A stretch of DNA of 64,000 nt from Legionella maceachernii (GTDB lineage: Bacteria > Pseudomonadota > Gammaproteobacteria > Legionellales > Legionellaceae), in assembly GCF_900167045.1 (NCBI RefSeq), contig NZ_FUXJ01000005.1, positions 228,050 through 292,049 on the forward strand. Reading direction: 5' to 3'. Below the pieces are notes generated by a model. That model was given only the letters and a program-made list of their open reading frames with translations, made no database searches and was not told the origin of the DNA. Shown one piece after another: positions 1 through 9,581 of this stretch; positions within the stretch are counted from its first letter, which is position 1; the number at the start of each line of letters is the position of its first letter. Position numbers and translations under genes: made by a program.

Positions 1-863
1 AAGACGAGGATTTTGTTGAACGATTAATTATTGCTAATACGCATGACACGTTGCTGTGTTTCTCCAATTTTGGCAAGTTATATTGGCTCAAAGCGTATCA
101 ACTTCCTTTAGCAAGTCGAATTTCCCGAGGCAAACCGATCGTGAATATTCTTCCACTTGCTGAAAATGAAGCTATCAATGCAATGTTACCTGTTCGAGAA
201 TATCAAGAGGGTTATTTTGTCTTTATGGCTACAAAACATGGTACAGTGAAAAAAGTGCCGCTTGAAGCATTTAGTCGTCCGCGCTCTAGTGGAATCATTG
301 CCGTTGATCTCAATGAAGATGATCGTTTGGTTGGCGTAGACATTACGGATGGCTCAAAAGATATTATGCTTTTCACTGATGCAGGTAAAGTCATTCGTTT
401 CAGTGAAAGTCTTGTACGCCCCATGGGAAGAACAGCAAGAGGGGTGCGTGGTATTCGCTTGAGTGATGGGCAATCAGTGATTTCTCTTGTAGTTGCTAAA
501 TCAGAGGGCGCTATTTTGACTGCAACCGAAAATGGTTATGGTAAACGTACTGATATTGAAGAATACCGGGTATCAGGACGCGGTGGCCAAGGGGTTATTT
601 CTATTCAAGTCAATGAGCGTAATGGAAAAGTGGTTCGTGCACTCCAAGTAGACGACAATGATGAAGCCATGCTTATTACCGACAGGGGAACTTTAGTCCG
701 CTTTAAAGTCGATGAAATATCCATTATTGGTCGTAATACCCAAGGTGTTCGTCTCATTAATGTCACTCAGGGTGAGTACGTTGTTGGTATGCAACGCATA
801 GAAGAAATCAGTGACTCTCACGACGAAAACGATGATGAGATAGAAGAAGATAACGATGAGTAG
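1..863 (+). CDS. gyrA: DNA gyrase subunit A, C-terminal part (5' end outside window)
   Basis: This is the C-terminal beta-pinwheel of GyrA, which wraps DNA so that gyrase can introduce negative supercoils. The frame is open from base 3, where it reads [15 protein letters not shown], closely matching the gammaproteobacterial GyrA C-terminal domain, so the gene starts upstream of the window. Blade motifs such as [12 protein letters not shown] and [11 protein letters not shown] follow at regular spacing. The protein ends in a strongly acidic tail rich in Asp and Glu, as many GyrA proteins do. The stop codon overlaps the serC start by 8 bases (ATGAGTAG), which suggests translational coupling. The catalytic Tyr and the breakage-reunion domain lie outside the window. 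Confidence 0.97.
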   Translation, partial: DEDFVERLIIANTHDTLLCFSNFGKLYWLKAYQLPLASRISRGKPIVNILPLAENEAINAMLPVREYQEGYFVFMATKHGTVKKVPLEAFSRPRSSGIIAVDLNEDDRLVGVDITDGSKDIMLFTDAGKVIRFSESLVRPMGRTARGVRGIRLSDGQSVISLVVAKSEGAILTATENGYGKRTDIEEYRVSGRGGQGVISIQVNERNGKVVRALQVDDNDEAMLITDRGTLVRFKVDEISIIGRNTQGVRLINVTQGEYVVGMQRIEEISDSHDENDDEIEEDNDE

Positions 864-1941
864 AAGTTATAATTTTGGCGCAGGCCCTGCTATGTTGCCT
901 GAGTCAATTTTAAAAGACGTACAAGAGGAGCTGTTGGATTGGCGTGGTCTTGGCATGTCAGTGATGGAAATTGGCCATCGAACGCCTGAGTTTACTGCCT
1001 TGATGGAGCAGACTGAAAATGAATTGAGAGCGCTATTAAAGGTACCTCAAAGTTATCACGTGCTTTTTTTAAGTGGGGCGGCGCGTACACAGTTTGGTAT
1101 GATCCCATCGAATTTTCTAGCTTCAGGTGAATTTGCTGGGTATCTAATTACTGGGCTTTGGTCTCAAATGGCTTATCAAGAAGCTTGTCGATTAAAGGAA
1201 GCTTATTGTGTGGCAACGGGTGAAGCAAGTGGATTCACAGCGATTCCTGCTGTAAAAGAGTGGCAGCTTCGAGACAATATACGGTATTTGTATTTCACCT
1301 CAAATGAAACAGTCAATGGGGTACGATTTCCAGAAACGCCCAAAATAAACGGCGTGCCGCTTATTTCAGACATGACGTCTTCTTTGTTAAGTGAGCCTAT
1401 CAATATCGAAGATTACAGTTTAATTTTTGCAGGAGCACAAAAAAACATCGCTATTGCGGGGTTAACTCTTGTTATTGTGAGTGATGATTTTCTAAATACA
1501 ATCAAAAATGCGCCTATTCCAACCATGTTTGACTACCGGACCTATAGCGCCACAAAATCAACTTACGCAACACCTCCCACTTTCAGCTGTTATTTAGCTC
1601 ATAAAATGTTTCAATGGATTAAAAAACAGGGAGGGGTGAATGCGCTTTATAAAATCAATTGTCAAAAAGCGGCAAAACTCTATGGATATATTGAAGCATC
1701 TCCTTTTTATAGTTGCAAGGTAGCCAAAGAAGCACGCTCCCTGGTTAATGTCTGCTTTGCACTCAATAATCCAAAGTTAGAACAGGCATTCCTTGATGGT
1801 GCTAAAACGCGTGGTTTATTGGCTTTAAAAGGACATCGTGCGGTGGGAGGCTTAAGAGCAAGTATGTACAATTCAATGCCTATGGAGGGTGTTGATTGCC
1901 TAATCGAATACATGGATGATTTTGCTAAGGAATATGAATAA
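856..1941 (+). CDS. serC: Phosphoserine aminotransferase
   Basis: SerC is a PLP enzyme that converts 3-phosphohydroxypyruvate and glutamate to phosphoserine in serine synthesis; it also serves vitamin B6 synthesis. The 361-residue length matches the Escherichia coli enzyme. The N-terminus reads [15 protein letters not shown], the family signature. The PLP-binding lysine lies in AGAQKN (Lys about 196), followed by an AGLT motif. The gene overlaps gyrA by 8 bases, and its TAA shares one base with the aroA ATG (TAATG). It is therefore the second gene of a gyrA-serC-aroA-cmk transcription unit, an arrangement known in simpler or longer form in other gammaproteobacteria. Confidence 0.97.
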   Translation: MSRSYNFGAGPAMLPESILKDVQEELLDWRGLGMSVMEIGHRTPEFTALMEQTENELRALLKVPQSYHVLFLSGAARTQFGMIPSNFLASGEFAGYLITGLWSQMAYQEACRLKEAYCVATGEASGFTAIPAVKEWQLRDNIRYLYFTSNETVNGVRFPETPKINGVPLISDMTSSLLSEPINIEDYSLIFAGAQKNIAIAGLTLVIVSDDFLNTIKNAPIPTMFDYRTYSATKSTYATPPTFSCYLAHKMFQWIKKQGGVNALYKINCQKAAKLYGYIEASPFYSCKVAKEARSLVNVCFALNNPKLEQAFLDGAKTRGLLALKGHRAVGGLRASMYNSMPMEGVDCLIEYMDDFAKEYE

Positions 1942-3251
1942 TGCTCGATTTTGTAAGCAGTCCTGTCAAAGGCATTCGAGGAGAAATTTCGGTACCTGGA
2001 GATAAATCGATATCACATCGATCGATTATTTTTGCTGCAATTGCTAAGGGCACAACCACCGTCAATGGCTTTTTAGAGGGTGAAGATTGCCTCGCAACGC
2101 TGCGCGCTTTTCAAGGCATGGGGGTAAAAATTGAAGGACCTACCAATCAGCGAGTTGTCATCCATGGTGTGGGTAAATATGGTTTAAAAAAACCGAAAGG
2201 CGTCATCGATTGCGGTAATTCAGGTACTAGTATGCGCCTACTTGCGGGACTGCTTGCAGCTCAACCCTTTGACAGTGAATTAAATGGGGATGAAAGTTTG
2301 CAGAAACGTCCAATGGAGCGAGTTAGTCGTCCTTTAATGCAAATGGGTGCTGAAATCACCACCACCGAAGGGCGTCCACCTCTGCATATTCGAGGGGGGC
2401 ACGTTTTGCACGGTATTACTTATGAAATGCCAGAAGCAAGCGCACAAGTCAAATCTTGTTTATTACTTGCGGGCATGTACGCTCAGGGCGAAACGAGAGT
2501 AATAGAGCCTGGTCTTACTCGTGATCATACTGAAAGAATGTTAACGACGTTTTCCTATCCCATTCAAAAATCAGAAGACGCGATTATAATTAATTCCGAA
2601 AGTGAATGTCTGAGTACCGATATCACTGTCCCGGGGGATCTTTCATCTGCCGCTTTTTTTATTGTGGCTGCGACGCTTATACCAGGCTCGGAGCTTTTGA
2701 TTCGAAATGTGGGTATTAATCCCACGCGAACCGGCATCATTCAAATTTTAACCCGTATGGGAGCAAACATTAGCCTTAATAACAAACGCCTTTGCGGAGA
2801 AGAATTGGTTGCTGATCTTGTTGTTAAATCCGCATCGCTTGAAGGTATTGACATTCCAACTGCACTTGTTCCTTTGGCGATAGATGAGTTTCCAGTTATT
2901 TTCATTGCGGCGGCTTGTGCCAAAGGGCAGACACTTTTACACGGTGCGAGAGAGTTACGCTGCAAGGAAAGTGATCGTATTGGGGCAATGGTGGAAGGCT
3001 TACAACAATTAGGGATTGAGTCTCAAGCCTTTGAAGACGGTTTATATATTAATGGTGGAAAATTACAAGGTGGCGAAGTAAACAGTTATCACGATCACCG
3101 TATTGCTATGGCTTTCGCTATCGCAGGCGCAGTGGCTAAAGGTCCTGTCACCATCAAAGATTGTGTGAATGTCGCAACCTCATTTCCAACATTTGTCGAT
3201 ACAGCCAATACGATCAAATTGGCGATAAAGGAAATACACGATGAAGTCTGA
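1941..3251 (+). CDS. aroA: 3-phosphoshikimate 1-carboxyvinyltransferase (EPSP synthase)
   Basis: AroA transfers enolpyruvate from PEP to shikimate-3-phosphate, the sixth step of the shikimate pathway. The 436-residue protein shows the expected motifs in order: GDKSISHR near residue 20 (phosphate and substrate binding), GNSGTSMRLLAG near residue 93, RELRCKESDRI near residue 335 and a DHR near the C-terminus. It is a stand-alone AroA, not the TyrA-AroA fusion seen in some gammaproteobacteria such as pseudomonads. It starts on the last base of the serC stop codon and overlaps cmk by 11 bases, so it should be translationally coupled to both. Confidence 0.97.
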   Translation: MLDFVSSPVKGIRGEISVPGDKSISHRSIIFAAIAKGTTTVNGFLEGEDCLATLRAFQGMGVKIEGPTNQRVVIHGVGKYGLKKPKGVIDCGNSGTSMRLLAGLLAAQPFDSELNGDESLQKRPMERVSRPLMQMGAEITTTEGRPPLHIRGGHVLHGITYEMPEASAQVKSCLLLAGMYAQGETRVIEPGLTRDHTERMLTTFSYPIQKSEDAIIINSESECLSTDITVPGDLSSAAFFIVAATLIPGSELLIRNVGINPTRTGIIQILTRMGANISLNNKRLCGEELVADLVVKSASLEGIDIPTALVPLAIDEFPVIFIAAACAKGQTLLHGARELRCKESDRIGAMVEGLQQLGIESQAFEDGLYINGGKLQGGEVNSYHDHRIAMAFAIAGAVAKGPVTIKDCVNVATSFPTFVDTANTIKLAIKEIHDEV

Positions 3252-3933
3252 TAGAAGTGCGCCAGTAATTACAATTGATGGTCCTAGCGGAACTGGAAAA
3301 GGAACAATCTGTCATATGCTTGCTAATCATTTAGACTGGCATGTGCTAGATAGTGGCAGTTTGTACCGTGTTCTTGCGTTTGCGGCAAGGGTTAAAGAAA
3401 TCGATTTTAACAATATTCCGGCTATGGTGGAGCTCGCTCATGGCCTAAATTTACGTTTTGATACCAATCCGCATCATAAAAATCAAGTTATTTTGGATGG
3501 TAAAGATGTTTTTGATGAGTTGAGAACAGAGCAATGTGGTCAAGACGCATCCAAAATTGCAGTTGTTCCTGAAATAAGAGAGGCTCTACTTACACGTCAG
3601 CGCGCTTTTGCAAAACCGCCTGGATTAGTAACGGATGGTCGAGATATGGGCACAGTGGTTTTTCCTGAGGCACTTATTAAGGTTTATTTATATGCTACAC
3701 CGGAAGAAAGAGCATCCCGTCGATATTTTCAGTTGAAAGAAAAAGGAATTGATGTTAGCCTCGCCGAAGTTGTTGATGAACTGGCTAAACGTGACGCAAG
3801 AGACACTAAACGGCTACATGCGCCATTAAAACCTGCAGAGGATGCGGTTCTGATTGACACAACTGGATTAACTGTTGTACAGGTGTTCGATTATGTATTA
3901 AAATTAGTGGATGAACACTTGTTTCGTAGTTAA
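3241..3933 (+). CDS. cmk: Cytidylate kinase
   Basis: Cmk phosphorylates CMP and dCMP with ATP in pyrimidine nucleotide metabolism. The P-loop GPSGTGKGT is near residue 15. The NMP-binding region carries LDSGSLYRVLAFAA, and DGRDMGTVVFPEA is near residue 130. The 230-residue length is normal for the bacterial family. The start ATG lies 11 bases inside the end of aroA. The cmk-rpsA order downstream is widely conserved in proteobacteria, and about 220 bases separate the two genes here. Confidence 0.97.
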   Translation: MKSDRSAPVITIDGPSGTGKGTICHMLANHLDWHVLDSGSLYRVLAFAARVKEIDFNNIPAMVELAHGLNLRFDTNPHHKNQVILDGKDVFDELRTEQCGQDASKIAVVPEIREALLTRQRAFAKPPGLVTDGRDMGTVVFPEALIKVYLYATPEERASRRYFQLKEKGIDVSLAEVVDELAKRDARDTKRLHAPLKPAEDAVLIDTTGLTVVQVFDYVLKLVDEHLFRS

Positions 3934-3970
3934 TAAGGATTGGTAATCAATTCGCTAAAACAAGCTTCAT

Positions 3971-4007
3971 AGCATTAATGCTGAAGATACTGTTTTAAAC
4001 GGTATCT
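3971..4007 (+). promoter_or_regulatory. Palindromes in the cmk-rpsA intergenic leader
   Basis: Two short dyads sit side by side: the perfect palindrome AGCATTAATGCT (3971-3982), then AGATAC (3985-3990) pairing with GTATCT (4002-4007) around a TGTTTTAAACG loop. No U-tract follows, so this is not a classical terminator. In E. coli the rpsA leader folds into hairpins used for autoregulation by S1. A similar role here is an inference from position only. Confidence 0.3.
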
Positions 4008-4153
4008 CAAAGCAGCTAGTGCGTGAAGCTATTTGCTATAGTAAAACTGATCAACAATCTTTTAACTGCTTTACCGGATTAAGGTAGGGCTTATTGGGGG
4101 GAAAAATAAGTTGGATCTTGTTTTTCCATAATTTTACTAAAGAGTTTATTAAA

Positions 4154-5833
4154 ATGTCTGAAAGTTTCAAAGAATTATTTGAGCAAAGTATCGCTGGCGC
4201 ACAGTTCTATCCTGGTGCAATTATTACCGCAAAAGTAATCGGGATAGATGAAGATTATGTTACCTTAAATGCAGGCTTAAAGTCTGAAGGCATCGTCGCT
4301 GTTGAAGAGTTTCAGGACAAAAACGGCGAATTAGAAGTCCATGTGGGTGACATGGTTGAGGTTGCTCTCGACTCAGTAGAAGACGGTTATGGTGAAACAT
4401 TGCTGTCCAGAGAAAAAGCCAAGCGTCAGGAAGCATGGCGTAAATTATCTAAGTGCCATGAGAATAACGATACAGTCACAGGTTTGATTTCCGGTAAAGT
4501 CAAAGGCGGCTTCACTGTTGAAATTGGCTCTATACGCGCCTTCTTACCTGGTTCTTTAGTAGACGTCAGACCAGTACGTGATCCCTCTTACCTAGAAGGT
4601 AAAGAGCTTGAATTTAAAGTCATTAAAATGGATTTGAAGCGAAACAACATTGTTGTTTCACGACGTGCAGTAGTTGAAGAAGAAAGTAGTGCTGATCGAC
4701 AAGCTTTACTTGAATCCCTACATGATGGACAAGTACTTCACGGGATTGTTAAAAACCTTACTGACTACGGTGCATTCATTGATTTAGGCGGTATAGACGG
4801 GCTGCTCCATATCACTGATATTTCTTGGAAACGTGTTAAACACCCAAGTGAAGTATTAACAGTTGGTCAAGATGTAAAAGTGAAAGTATTAAGCTTTGAT
4901 AGCGAACGCAATCGTGTTTCATTAGGTATGAAACAACTCGGTAATGACCCGTGGGTGGATTTAGTCGAGCGTTACCCAGTCGGCAAAAAACTTCAAGGTA
5001 AAGTCACCAATATTACTGATTATGGTTGCTTTGTTGAAATTGAGGAAGGTGTAGAAGGATTGGTTCACATGTCTGAAATGGATTGGACCAACAAAAACGT
5101 ACATCCAAGCAAGGTAGTATCCATGGGTGATGTGGTAGACGTGATGGTTCTTGAAATCGATGAAGAACGTCGCCGTATCTCTCTTGGTATGAAACAATGC
5201 GTGGGCAATCCTTGGCATCAATTTGCCCAGTCTCACAATAAAGGCCAAAAAGTTCGCGGCAAAATTCGTTCTATCACTGATTTCGGAATTTTCATTGGTC
5301 TAGATGGTGACATCGACGGTTTGGTTCACTTGTCTGACATCTCCTGGAATGTTCCTGGTGAAGAAGCAGTTAAGCAGTTTAAGAAAGGCCAAGAATTGGA
5401 AGCGGTTATTCTCGCCATTGATCCAGAGCGTGAACGCATTTCTTTAGGCTTGAAGCAACTTGAAGGGGATGCATTTACAAGCTATGTAGAAGAACATGCA
5501 AAAGGTTCTGTAGTGAAAGGTAAAGTGACTGCAGTGGATGCTAAAACAGTTACTGTTGAACTGGCTGCTGAGGTTACTGGTACAATCCGCGCGGCTGAGC
5601 TTTCTGAAGAGCGTGTTGATGACGCATCAACTCTCTTTAAGGAAGGTGATGAAGTGGAAGCGAAAATTGTCAATGTTGATAAGAAAAATCGCACAATATC
5701 ACTTTCCATTAAAGCGAAAGATGCTCAAGATCAGGCTGAGGCGATTAAAAAATACTCACGAAGTGGGGAAGTGGCTTCCACAACCTTGGGTGATTTGTTA
5801 AAAGAAAAAATGGCAAGTAAAGAGGGTGAATAA
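4154..5833 (+). CDS. rpsA: 30S ribosomal protein S1
   Basis: S1 binds mRNA on the 30S subunit and helps initiate translation of structured or weakly led messages. The start is set at [15 protein letters not shown], because this matches the family N-terminus and gives 559 residues, close to the 557 of E. coli. An upstream in-frame GTG (4094) would add 20 unrelated residues. Six S1/OB-fold repeats can be followed; repeats 3-6 carry motifs such as [27 protein letters not shown] and [12 protein letters not shown]. Most repeats end in a RISLG-like segment. The C-terminus is Lys/Glu-rich. A strong intrinsic terminator follows 18 bases after the stop. Confidence 0.97.
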   Translation: MSESFKELFEQSIAGAQFYPGAIITAKVIGIDEDYVTLNAGLKSEGIVAVEEFQDKNGELEVHVGDMVEVALDSVEDGYGETLLSREKAKRQEAWRKLSKCHENNDTVTGLISGKVKGGFTVEIGSIRAFLPGSLVDVRPVRDPSYLEGKELEFKVIKMDLKRNNIVVSRRAVVEEESSADRQALLESLHDGQVLHGIVKNLTDYGAFIDLGGIDGLLHITDISWKRVKHPSEVLTVGQDVKVKVLSFDSERNRVSLGMKQLGNDPWVDLVERYPVGKKLQGKVTNITDYGCFVEIEEGVEGLVHMSEMDWTNKNVHPSKVVSMGDVVDVMVLEIDEERRRISLGMKQCVGNPWHQFAQSHNKGQKVRGKIRSITDFGIFIGLDGDIDGLVHLSDISWNVPGEEAVKQFKKGQELEAVILAIDPERERISLGLKQLEGDAFTSYVEEHAKGSVVKGKVTAVDAKTVTVELAAEVTGTIRAAELSEERVDDASTLFKEGDEVEAKIVNVDKKNRTISLSIKAKDAQDQAEAIKKYSRSGEVASTTLGDLLKEKMASKEGE

Positions 5834-5850
5834 CCACTTTAGCCAAAATG

Positions 5851-5878
5851 AAAGCGTAGGAAACTACGCTTTTTTTTT
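5851..5878 (+). terminator. Intrinsic terminator after rpsA
   Basis: A perfect 9-bp stem (AAAGCGTAG with CTACGCTTT) closes on a GAAA tetraloop and runs into eight or more T residues. It sits just after the rpsA stop and is the clearest Rho-independent terminator in the window, ending the gyrA-to-rpsA unit. Confidence 0.9.
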
Positions 5879-5995
5879 GGTAACTATTCCACCACGTTCA
5901 CTGAAAAGCCCTATTTGACCCAACCAATCTCCATTCAAATTTGACTTTTCTGCAGAGACACCCGTAGGTGGTACTTACTTTTTGTGAGGTGAATA

Positions 5996-6286
5996 ATGCG
6001 CCTATTTATGATGTTAATTTATTTAATACTAATCGTACTGGGTGTAAGCTTTGCTGCCTTGAATGCTTCTTCGGTGCAAGTTAATTTTTATTTTAAGACT
6101 GTTAGCATGCCTGTTTCTGTGCTAATGACCATCATGCTTGGTGTCGGGCTTCTTTTAGGTTTTTTATTTTTCCTGTATCGCTACTGGCGGCTCAAGGTAG
6201 ATTATTTAAAAATCAGAAATCAGTTGAGAATGACTGAAAAAGAAATTAAAAACCTGAGATCAATACCCTTAAAAAATCAACATTAA
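5996..6286 (+). CDS. lapA: LapA-family inner-membrane protein (DUF1049)
   Basis: This 96-residue protein has two hydrophobic segments (about residues 4-24 and 41-62) and a basic, helical cytoplasmic tail, the LapA/YciS layout. LapA works with LapB to control LpxC stability and so LPS synthesis. Between the helices it carries NASSVQVNFYF, which resembles the conserved N-x-x-x-V-x-x-N/D segment of the family. A good Shine-Dalgarno (GAGGTGA) precedes the ATG. The next gene is lapB, as in E. coli, which strongly supports the call. Confidence 0.9.
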   Translation: MRLFMMLIYLILIVLGVSFAALNASSVQVNFYFKTVSMPVSVLMTIMLGVGLLLGFLFFLYRYWRLKVDYLKIRNQLRMTEKEIKNLRSIPLKNQH

Positions 6287-6364
6287 CAGAATTGACCTAT
6301 AAGGATTGAAAATTTATTATCTGTGGATCGATGGGAGCAAATTCTACAAGGCATAAAAAGTAGA

Positions 6365-6380
6365 TTGGGCCTTAGCCCAA
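6365..6380. repeat. TTGGGC/GCCCAA hairpin, copy 1 of 3
   Basis: TTGGGC, a CTTA loop and GCCCAA form a short hairpin followed closely by a T-rich run (TTATTTTTT). It lies between lapA and the chosen lapB start. Two longer relatives occur at 7638-7672 and 54366-54387. It could weaken read-through from lapA or be a decayed dispersed repeat. Confidence 0.5.
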
Positions 6381-6433
6381 CTTATTTTTTAATCCCGAAG
6401 AATCGCAGGAATATTAAAGATTGGAGAGCTTTA

Positions 6434-7603
6434 ATGATTGATTTATGGCCATTACTGTTACCTGCTGCCGCCTGGTCTGGTTGGTGGGTAGCTAGCCGTA
6501 ACTACTCAGATAAACAGAAAAAGTTTGACAATCGTTTATCTCGTGAATATGTCGTTGGCCTAAATTATCTTCTCAATGAGCAACCTGATAAGGCAGTCGA
6601 CGTATTTATAAAGTTGTTAGAAGTTGACAGCGATACGGTTGAGACTCATCTCGCACTTGGCTCATTATTTCGTCGTCGCGGCGAAGTGGATCGTGCAATA
6701 AGAGTTCATCAAAATTTGATCGCAAGACCCCAATTAAGTTTAGGTGAACGAAAAGAAGCCTTAATGGCGTTGGGGCAAGATTACATGAGTGCGGGGGTAT
6801 TTGATCGAGCAGAGCGTATCTTTTTAGAAGTGGTTGAACTTGGAGGAAGCCGCGAAATCTGCAGCCTACAAGGTTTGCTTGCGATTTATCAACAAGAAAA
6901 GGCCTGGGAAAAAGCATTGGATGTGTTGAAAAAACTAGAGTTATCAGCAGGACAAAGTATGCATACGCAAGCGGCCCATTACTACTGCGAAATTGCCAGC
7001 CATGCTTTAAAAAATAATGCAATCGATAAAGCACAGCATGCGACTAAACAAGCACTGCAAATTGATAAAATGTCAGTCCGTGCTAGCCTTATGCAAGCAA
7101 CATTGGACATTCAACATGAGCGATATAAACAAGCTATTCGCTCATTAAAACGAGTTCCTCAGCAAGACCCTGAATTTCTTAGTGAAATTATAGAGCCTTT
7201 AGTGCACTGTTATCGCCAGCTCGATGCAATGGATGAGTGTGTGGAATATTTGCAACAAACTTTAACTGAGCATCCCAGGGCATCAACCATTTTCGTGATT
7301 GCTGAGTTTTTACGACGCGAAAAAAACATGGATATTGCCATTGATTTCGTGTCTGAAAAATTGAGTACCCATCCCTCAATCAGAGGTTTAAATCGTTTAA
7401 TTTTTTGGCATCTTGAAACCGCTCACGGCAAAGTGAAAGAAAAATTGCAAATGTTGTATGACATCACTAGCAAGTTCTTGGATAATAAACCCATCTATCG
7501 CTGTGGACATTGTGGTTTTGGGGGTAAACATTTGCATTGGCATTGCCCAAGTTGTAAACAGTGGGGTAGAATGAAGCCCGTTCATGGATTGGAAGGGGAC
7601 TAG
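6434..7603 (+). CDS. lapB: LapB (YciM) LPS assembly regulator, TPR protein with rubredoxin-like zinc site
   Basis: LapB is a membrane-anchored cytoplasmic scaffold that guides FtsH to degrade LpxC and so limits LPS synthesis. The start chosen (MIDLWPLLLPAAAW) gives 389 residues, the same as E. coli LapB. It is preceded by GGAGAG at good spacing and puts the single N-terminal membrane helix at residues 4-20. A longer GTG start at 6323 would place 37 unrelated residues, and a hairpin, ahead of it. The middle is made of TPR helices (for example AVDVFIKLLEVDSDTVETHLALGSLF). The C-terminus has the zinc knuckle CGHCGFGG...CPSCKQWG. Confidence 0.93.
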   Translation: MIDLWPLLLPAAAWSGWWVASRNYSDKQKKFDNRLSREYVVGLNYLLNEQPDKAVDVFIKLLEVDSDTVETHLALGSLFRRRGEVDRAIRVHQNLIARPQLSLGERKEALMALGQDYMSAGVFDRAERIFLEVVELGGSREICSLQGLLAIYQQEKAWEKALDVLKKLELSAGQSMHTQAAHYYCEIASHALKNNAIDKAQHATKQALQIDKMSVRASLMQATLDIQHERYKQAIRSLKRVPQQDPEFLSEIIEPLVHCYRQLDAMDECVEYLQQTLTEHPRASTIFVIAEFLRREKNMDIAIDFVSEKLSTHPSIRGLNRLIFWHLETAHGKVKEKLQMLYDITSKFLDNKPIYRCGHCGFGGKHLHWHCPSCKQWGRMKPVHGLEGD

Positions 7604-7637
7604 ATTACTGGTATTAAGTTGAGCAATGTATGGGATT

Positions 7638-7672
7638 AAAAGTAGGTTGCGCCTTTAGCTCAACCTACTTTT
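7638..7672. terminator. Long hairpin after lapB, copy 2 of the GGTTG-GCTC repeat
   Basis: AAAAGTAGGTTG (7638-7649) pairs perfectly with CAACCTACTTTT (7661-7672). One mismatch and two more pairs lie inside, around a short CTTTA loop. It sits 35 bases after the lapB stop and can act as a terminator in either direction, although the T-run is interrupted. The core matches the hairpins at 6365 and 54366. Confidence 0.6.
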
Positions 7673-7759
7673 ATTGTTTAACTTAATGGCAGGGGGACTA
7701 GGTTTCCTAGGGTGGCTATTTACTATGGCTAAGCCTTTATTCGTAATATTGAGAAAATT

Positions 7760-8869
7760 ATGCAATTTATTGATCTTAAAAAACAATATAAATTAATTGA
7801 AAATGATATTTTACGCAGCATCCAAACCGTATTGGATCATGGTCAATACATAATGGGGCCTGAAATAAGTAAACTTGAGCGCCAATTGGCTGAGTTCTTG
7901 GGTGTAAAGCATGTTATCGCTAATTCAAGTGGAACTGACGCGTTGCTAATGGCTCTGTTAGCGCTGGATATTCAACCAGGCGATGAAGTTATCACAAGTC
8001 CTTTTAGTTTTTTTGCTTCAGCTGAAGTGATTGCGCTGTGCCAGGCTAAGCCTGTTTTTGTCGACATTGATCCTGTAACGTATAATATCGATGCAACAAA
8101 AATTGAAGCGGCAATATCTCCTAGAACAAAGGCGATCATGCCTGTTAGTCTTTATGGGCAATGTGCAGACATGAAGTCCATTAATCAAATTGCCAAAAAA
8201 TATGGGCTGCCGGTTATTGAAGATGCAGCTCAAAGTTTTGGAGCCACTTACCACGGAGGGTATTCAGGAGCTTTGTCCACAATAGGTTGTACTAGTTTTT
8301 TCCCTTCTAAACCTTTAGGCGGGTACGGGGATTCTGGCGCTTGTTTCACTGATGATGATGTTTTGGCTGAAAAATTGTTTGAAATTCGTAACCACGGACA
8401 AAATACACGCTATTGTCATAGCCGTATAGGAATTAATGGCCGTATGGATACGATTCAAGCGGCTATTTTACTTGAGAAGCTAAAATTGTTTCCTGATGAA
8501 ATGATCATGCGCCAACGGGTCGCGCAGCGCTATGAGGAGCTCCTTTCTCCTCTTGTAAAAACCCCAACAATTATGCCAGGTAATGTCAGTGCCTACGCGC
8601 AGTACACCATTGAAGTACCCAATCGTGAACATTTTCAAAAGAACATGCAGGCGTTAGGTATTCCCACTGCGACTCATTATCCTGTCGCGATGCATCAACA
8701 ACAGGCGCTCAAGTACATTGGTTACCAACTCGGGGACTTTCCTTGTGCAGAAAAAGCAAGCAAGCACGTAGTGAGTTTACCAATGCATCCATATTTGACC
8801 TTGGAAGATCAACAAGCGATTGCTAATGCCGTGCAAAAATCACTTTCTGACGAGTTAGTGGGGGCTTAG
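7760..8869 (+). CDS. DegT/DnrJ/EryC1/StrS-family sugar aminotransferase
   Basis: The 369-residue protein belongs to the PLP-dependent aminotransferases that add an amino group to nucleotide-linked keto-sugars, typically for LPS, capsule or glycan synthesis. It begins MQFIDLKKQYKLIENDI, a family hallmark. It has SSGTDALLMALLAL near residue 59, the EDAAQSFGA segment near residue 155 and the PLP lysine in FFPSKPLGGYGD near residue 182. The stop is immediately followed by the pyrF start, so the two are probably cotranscribed. The sugar substrate cannot be read from sequence, and no other sugar-pathway genes adjoin it. Confidence 0.9.
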   Translation: MQFIDLKKQYKLIENDILRSIQTVLDHGQYIMGPEISKLERQLAEFLGVKHVIANSSGTDALLMALLALDIQPGDEVITSPFSFFASAEVIALCQAKPVFVDIDPVTYNIDATKIEAAISPRTKAIMPVSLYGQCADMKSINQIAKKYGLPVIEDAAQSFGATYHGGYSGALSTIGCTSFFPSKPLGGYGDSGACFTDDDVLAEKLFEIRNHGQNTRYCHSRIGINGRMDTIQAAILLEKLKLFPDEMIMRQRVAQRYEELLSPLVKTPTIMPGNVSAYAQYTIEVPNREHFQKNMQALGIPTATHYPVAMHQQQALKYIGYQLGDFPCAEKASKHVVSLPMHPYLTLEDQQAIANAVQKSLSDELVGA

Positions 8870-9562
8870 GTGAGCTTAAAGCTTATTGTTGCGCTTGATT
8901 TTGATCATCAAAATCAAGCGCTTGCTTTAGTTGAAAAATTAAATCCTGACCAATGCGCACTCAAAGTCGGTAGCGAAATGTTTACTTTGTTCGGTGCCAA
9001 TTTTGTGCGCAATTTAATCAAGAAGGGATTTAAGGTTTTTCTTGATTTAAAGTTTCATGATATTCCCAATACGGTAGCTCAGGCCTGTAAGGCGTGCGCT
9101 GATTTAGATGTTTGGATGATTAATGTTCACGCCTCAGGCGGTTTAAAAATGATGCAAGCAGCAAAAAAGGCACTCGAATCGTATGGGAGTAATCGACCAT
9201 TACTAATCGCTGTAACTGTTTTAACCAGTTTAGGGATGGATGATCTACCGGCAATCGGATTACCTTTTTCTGTAGAAGAGCAAGTGAATCGACTAGCAAA
9301 ATTGGCTCATGATGCAGAGCTTGATGGGGTAGTATGTTCTGCGCATGAGGTACCTATGATTAAAAAATTGTGTGATCAAACTTTTCTTACGGTCACACCT
9401 GGTATTCGATTTTCGGGGGATAAACTGGATGATCAAAACCGTGTGATGACCCCTCTGCAAGCCCTACAGCTAGGCAGTGATTTTTTAGTGGTTGGGCGCT
9501 CTATCACAGCAGCTCCAGAACCTGAAAAAGTTGTACAAGATTTGCTGTTAAGTTTGCACTAA
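8870..9562 (+). CDS. pyrF: Orotidine 5'-phosphate decarboxylase
   Basis: PyrF makes UMP from OMP, the last step of de novo pyrimidine synthesis. The 230 residues carry the N-terminal VALDFD, the catalytic LDLKFHDIPNT segment near residue 62 with the D-x-K-x-x-D residues, and the phosphate-binding loop TPGIRF near residue 178. FLVVGRSI follows near residue 205. The start is GTG directly after the TAG of the aminotransferase gene, indicating cotranscription and perhaps coupling. Confidence 0.96.
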   Translation: MSLKLIVALDFDHQNQALALVEKLNPDQCALKVGSEMFTLFGANFVRNLIKKGFKVFLDLKFHDIPNTVAQACKACADLDVWMINVHASGGLKMMQAAKKALESYGSNRPLLIAVTVLTSLGMDDLPAIGLPFSVEEQVNRLAKLAHDAELDGVVCSAHEVPMIKKLCDQTFLTVTPGIRFSGDKLDDQNRVMTPLQALQLGSDFLVVGRSITAAPEPEKVVQDLLLSLH

Positions 9563-9581
9563 TTCATCAGTGGACAAAATA

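Noticed and set aside
4094..4153. Longer N-terminus for ribosomal protein S1
   Set aside because: The extra 20 residues do not match the family; the ATG at 4154 gives the usual MSESF start and length.
6323..6433. Longer N-terminus for LapB
   Set aside because: It would place a hairpin and 37 unrelated residues before the membrane helix; the ATG at 6434 has a ribosome-binding site and gives the E. coli length.
6606..7034. Reverse-strand open frame inside lapB
   Set aside because: No domain or ribosome-binding site, and the forward frame is a well-supported TPR protein.
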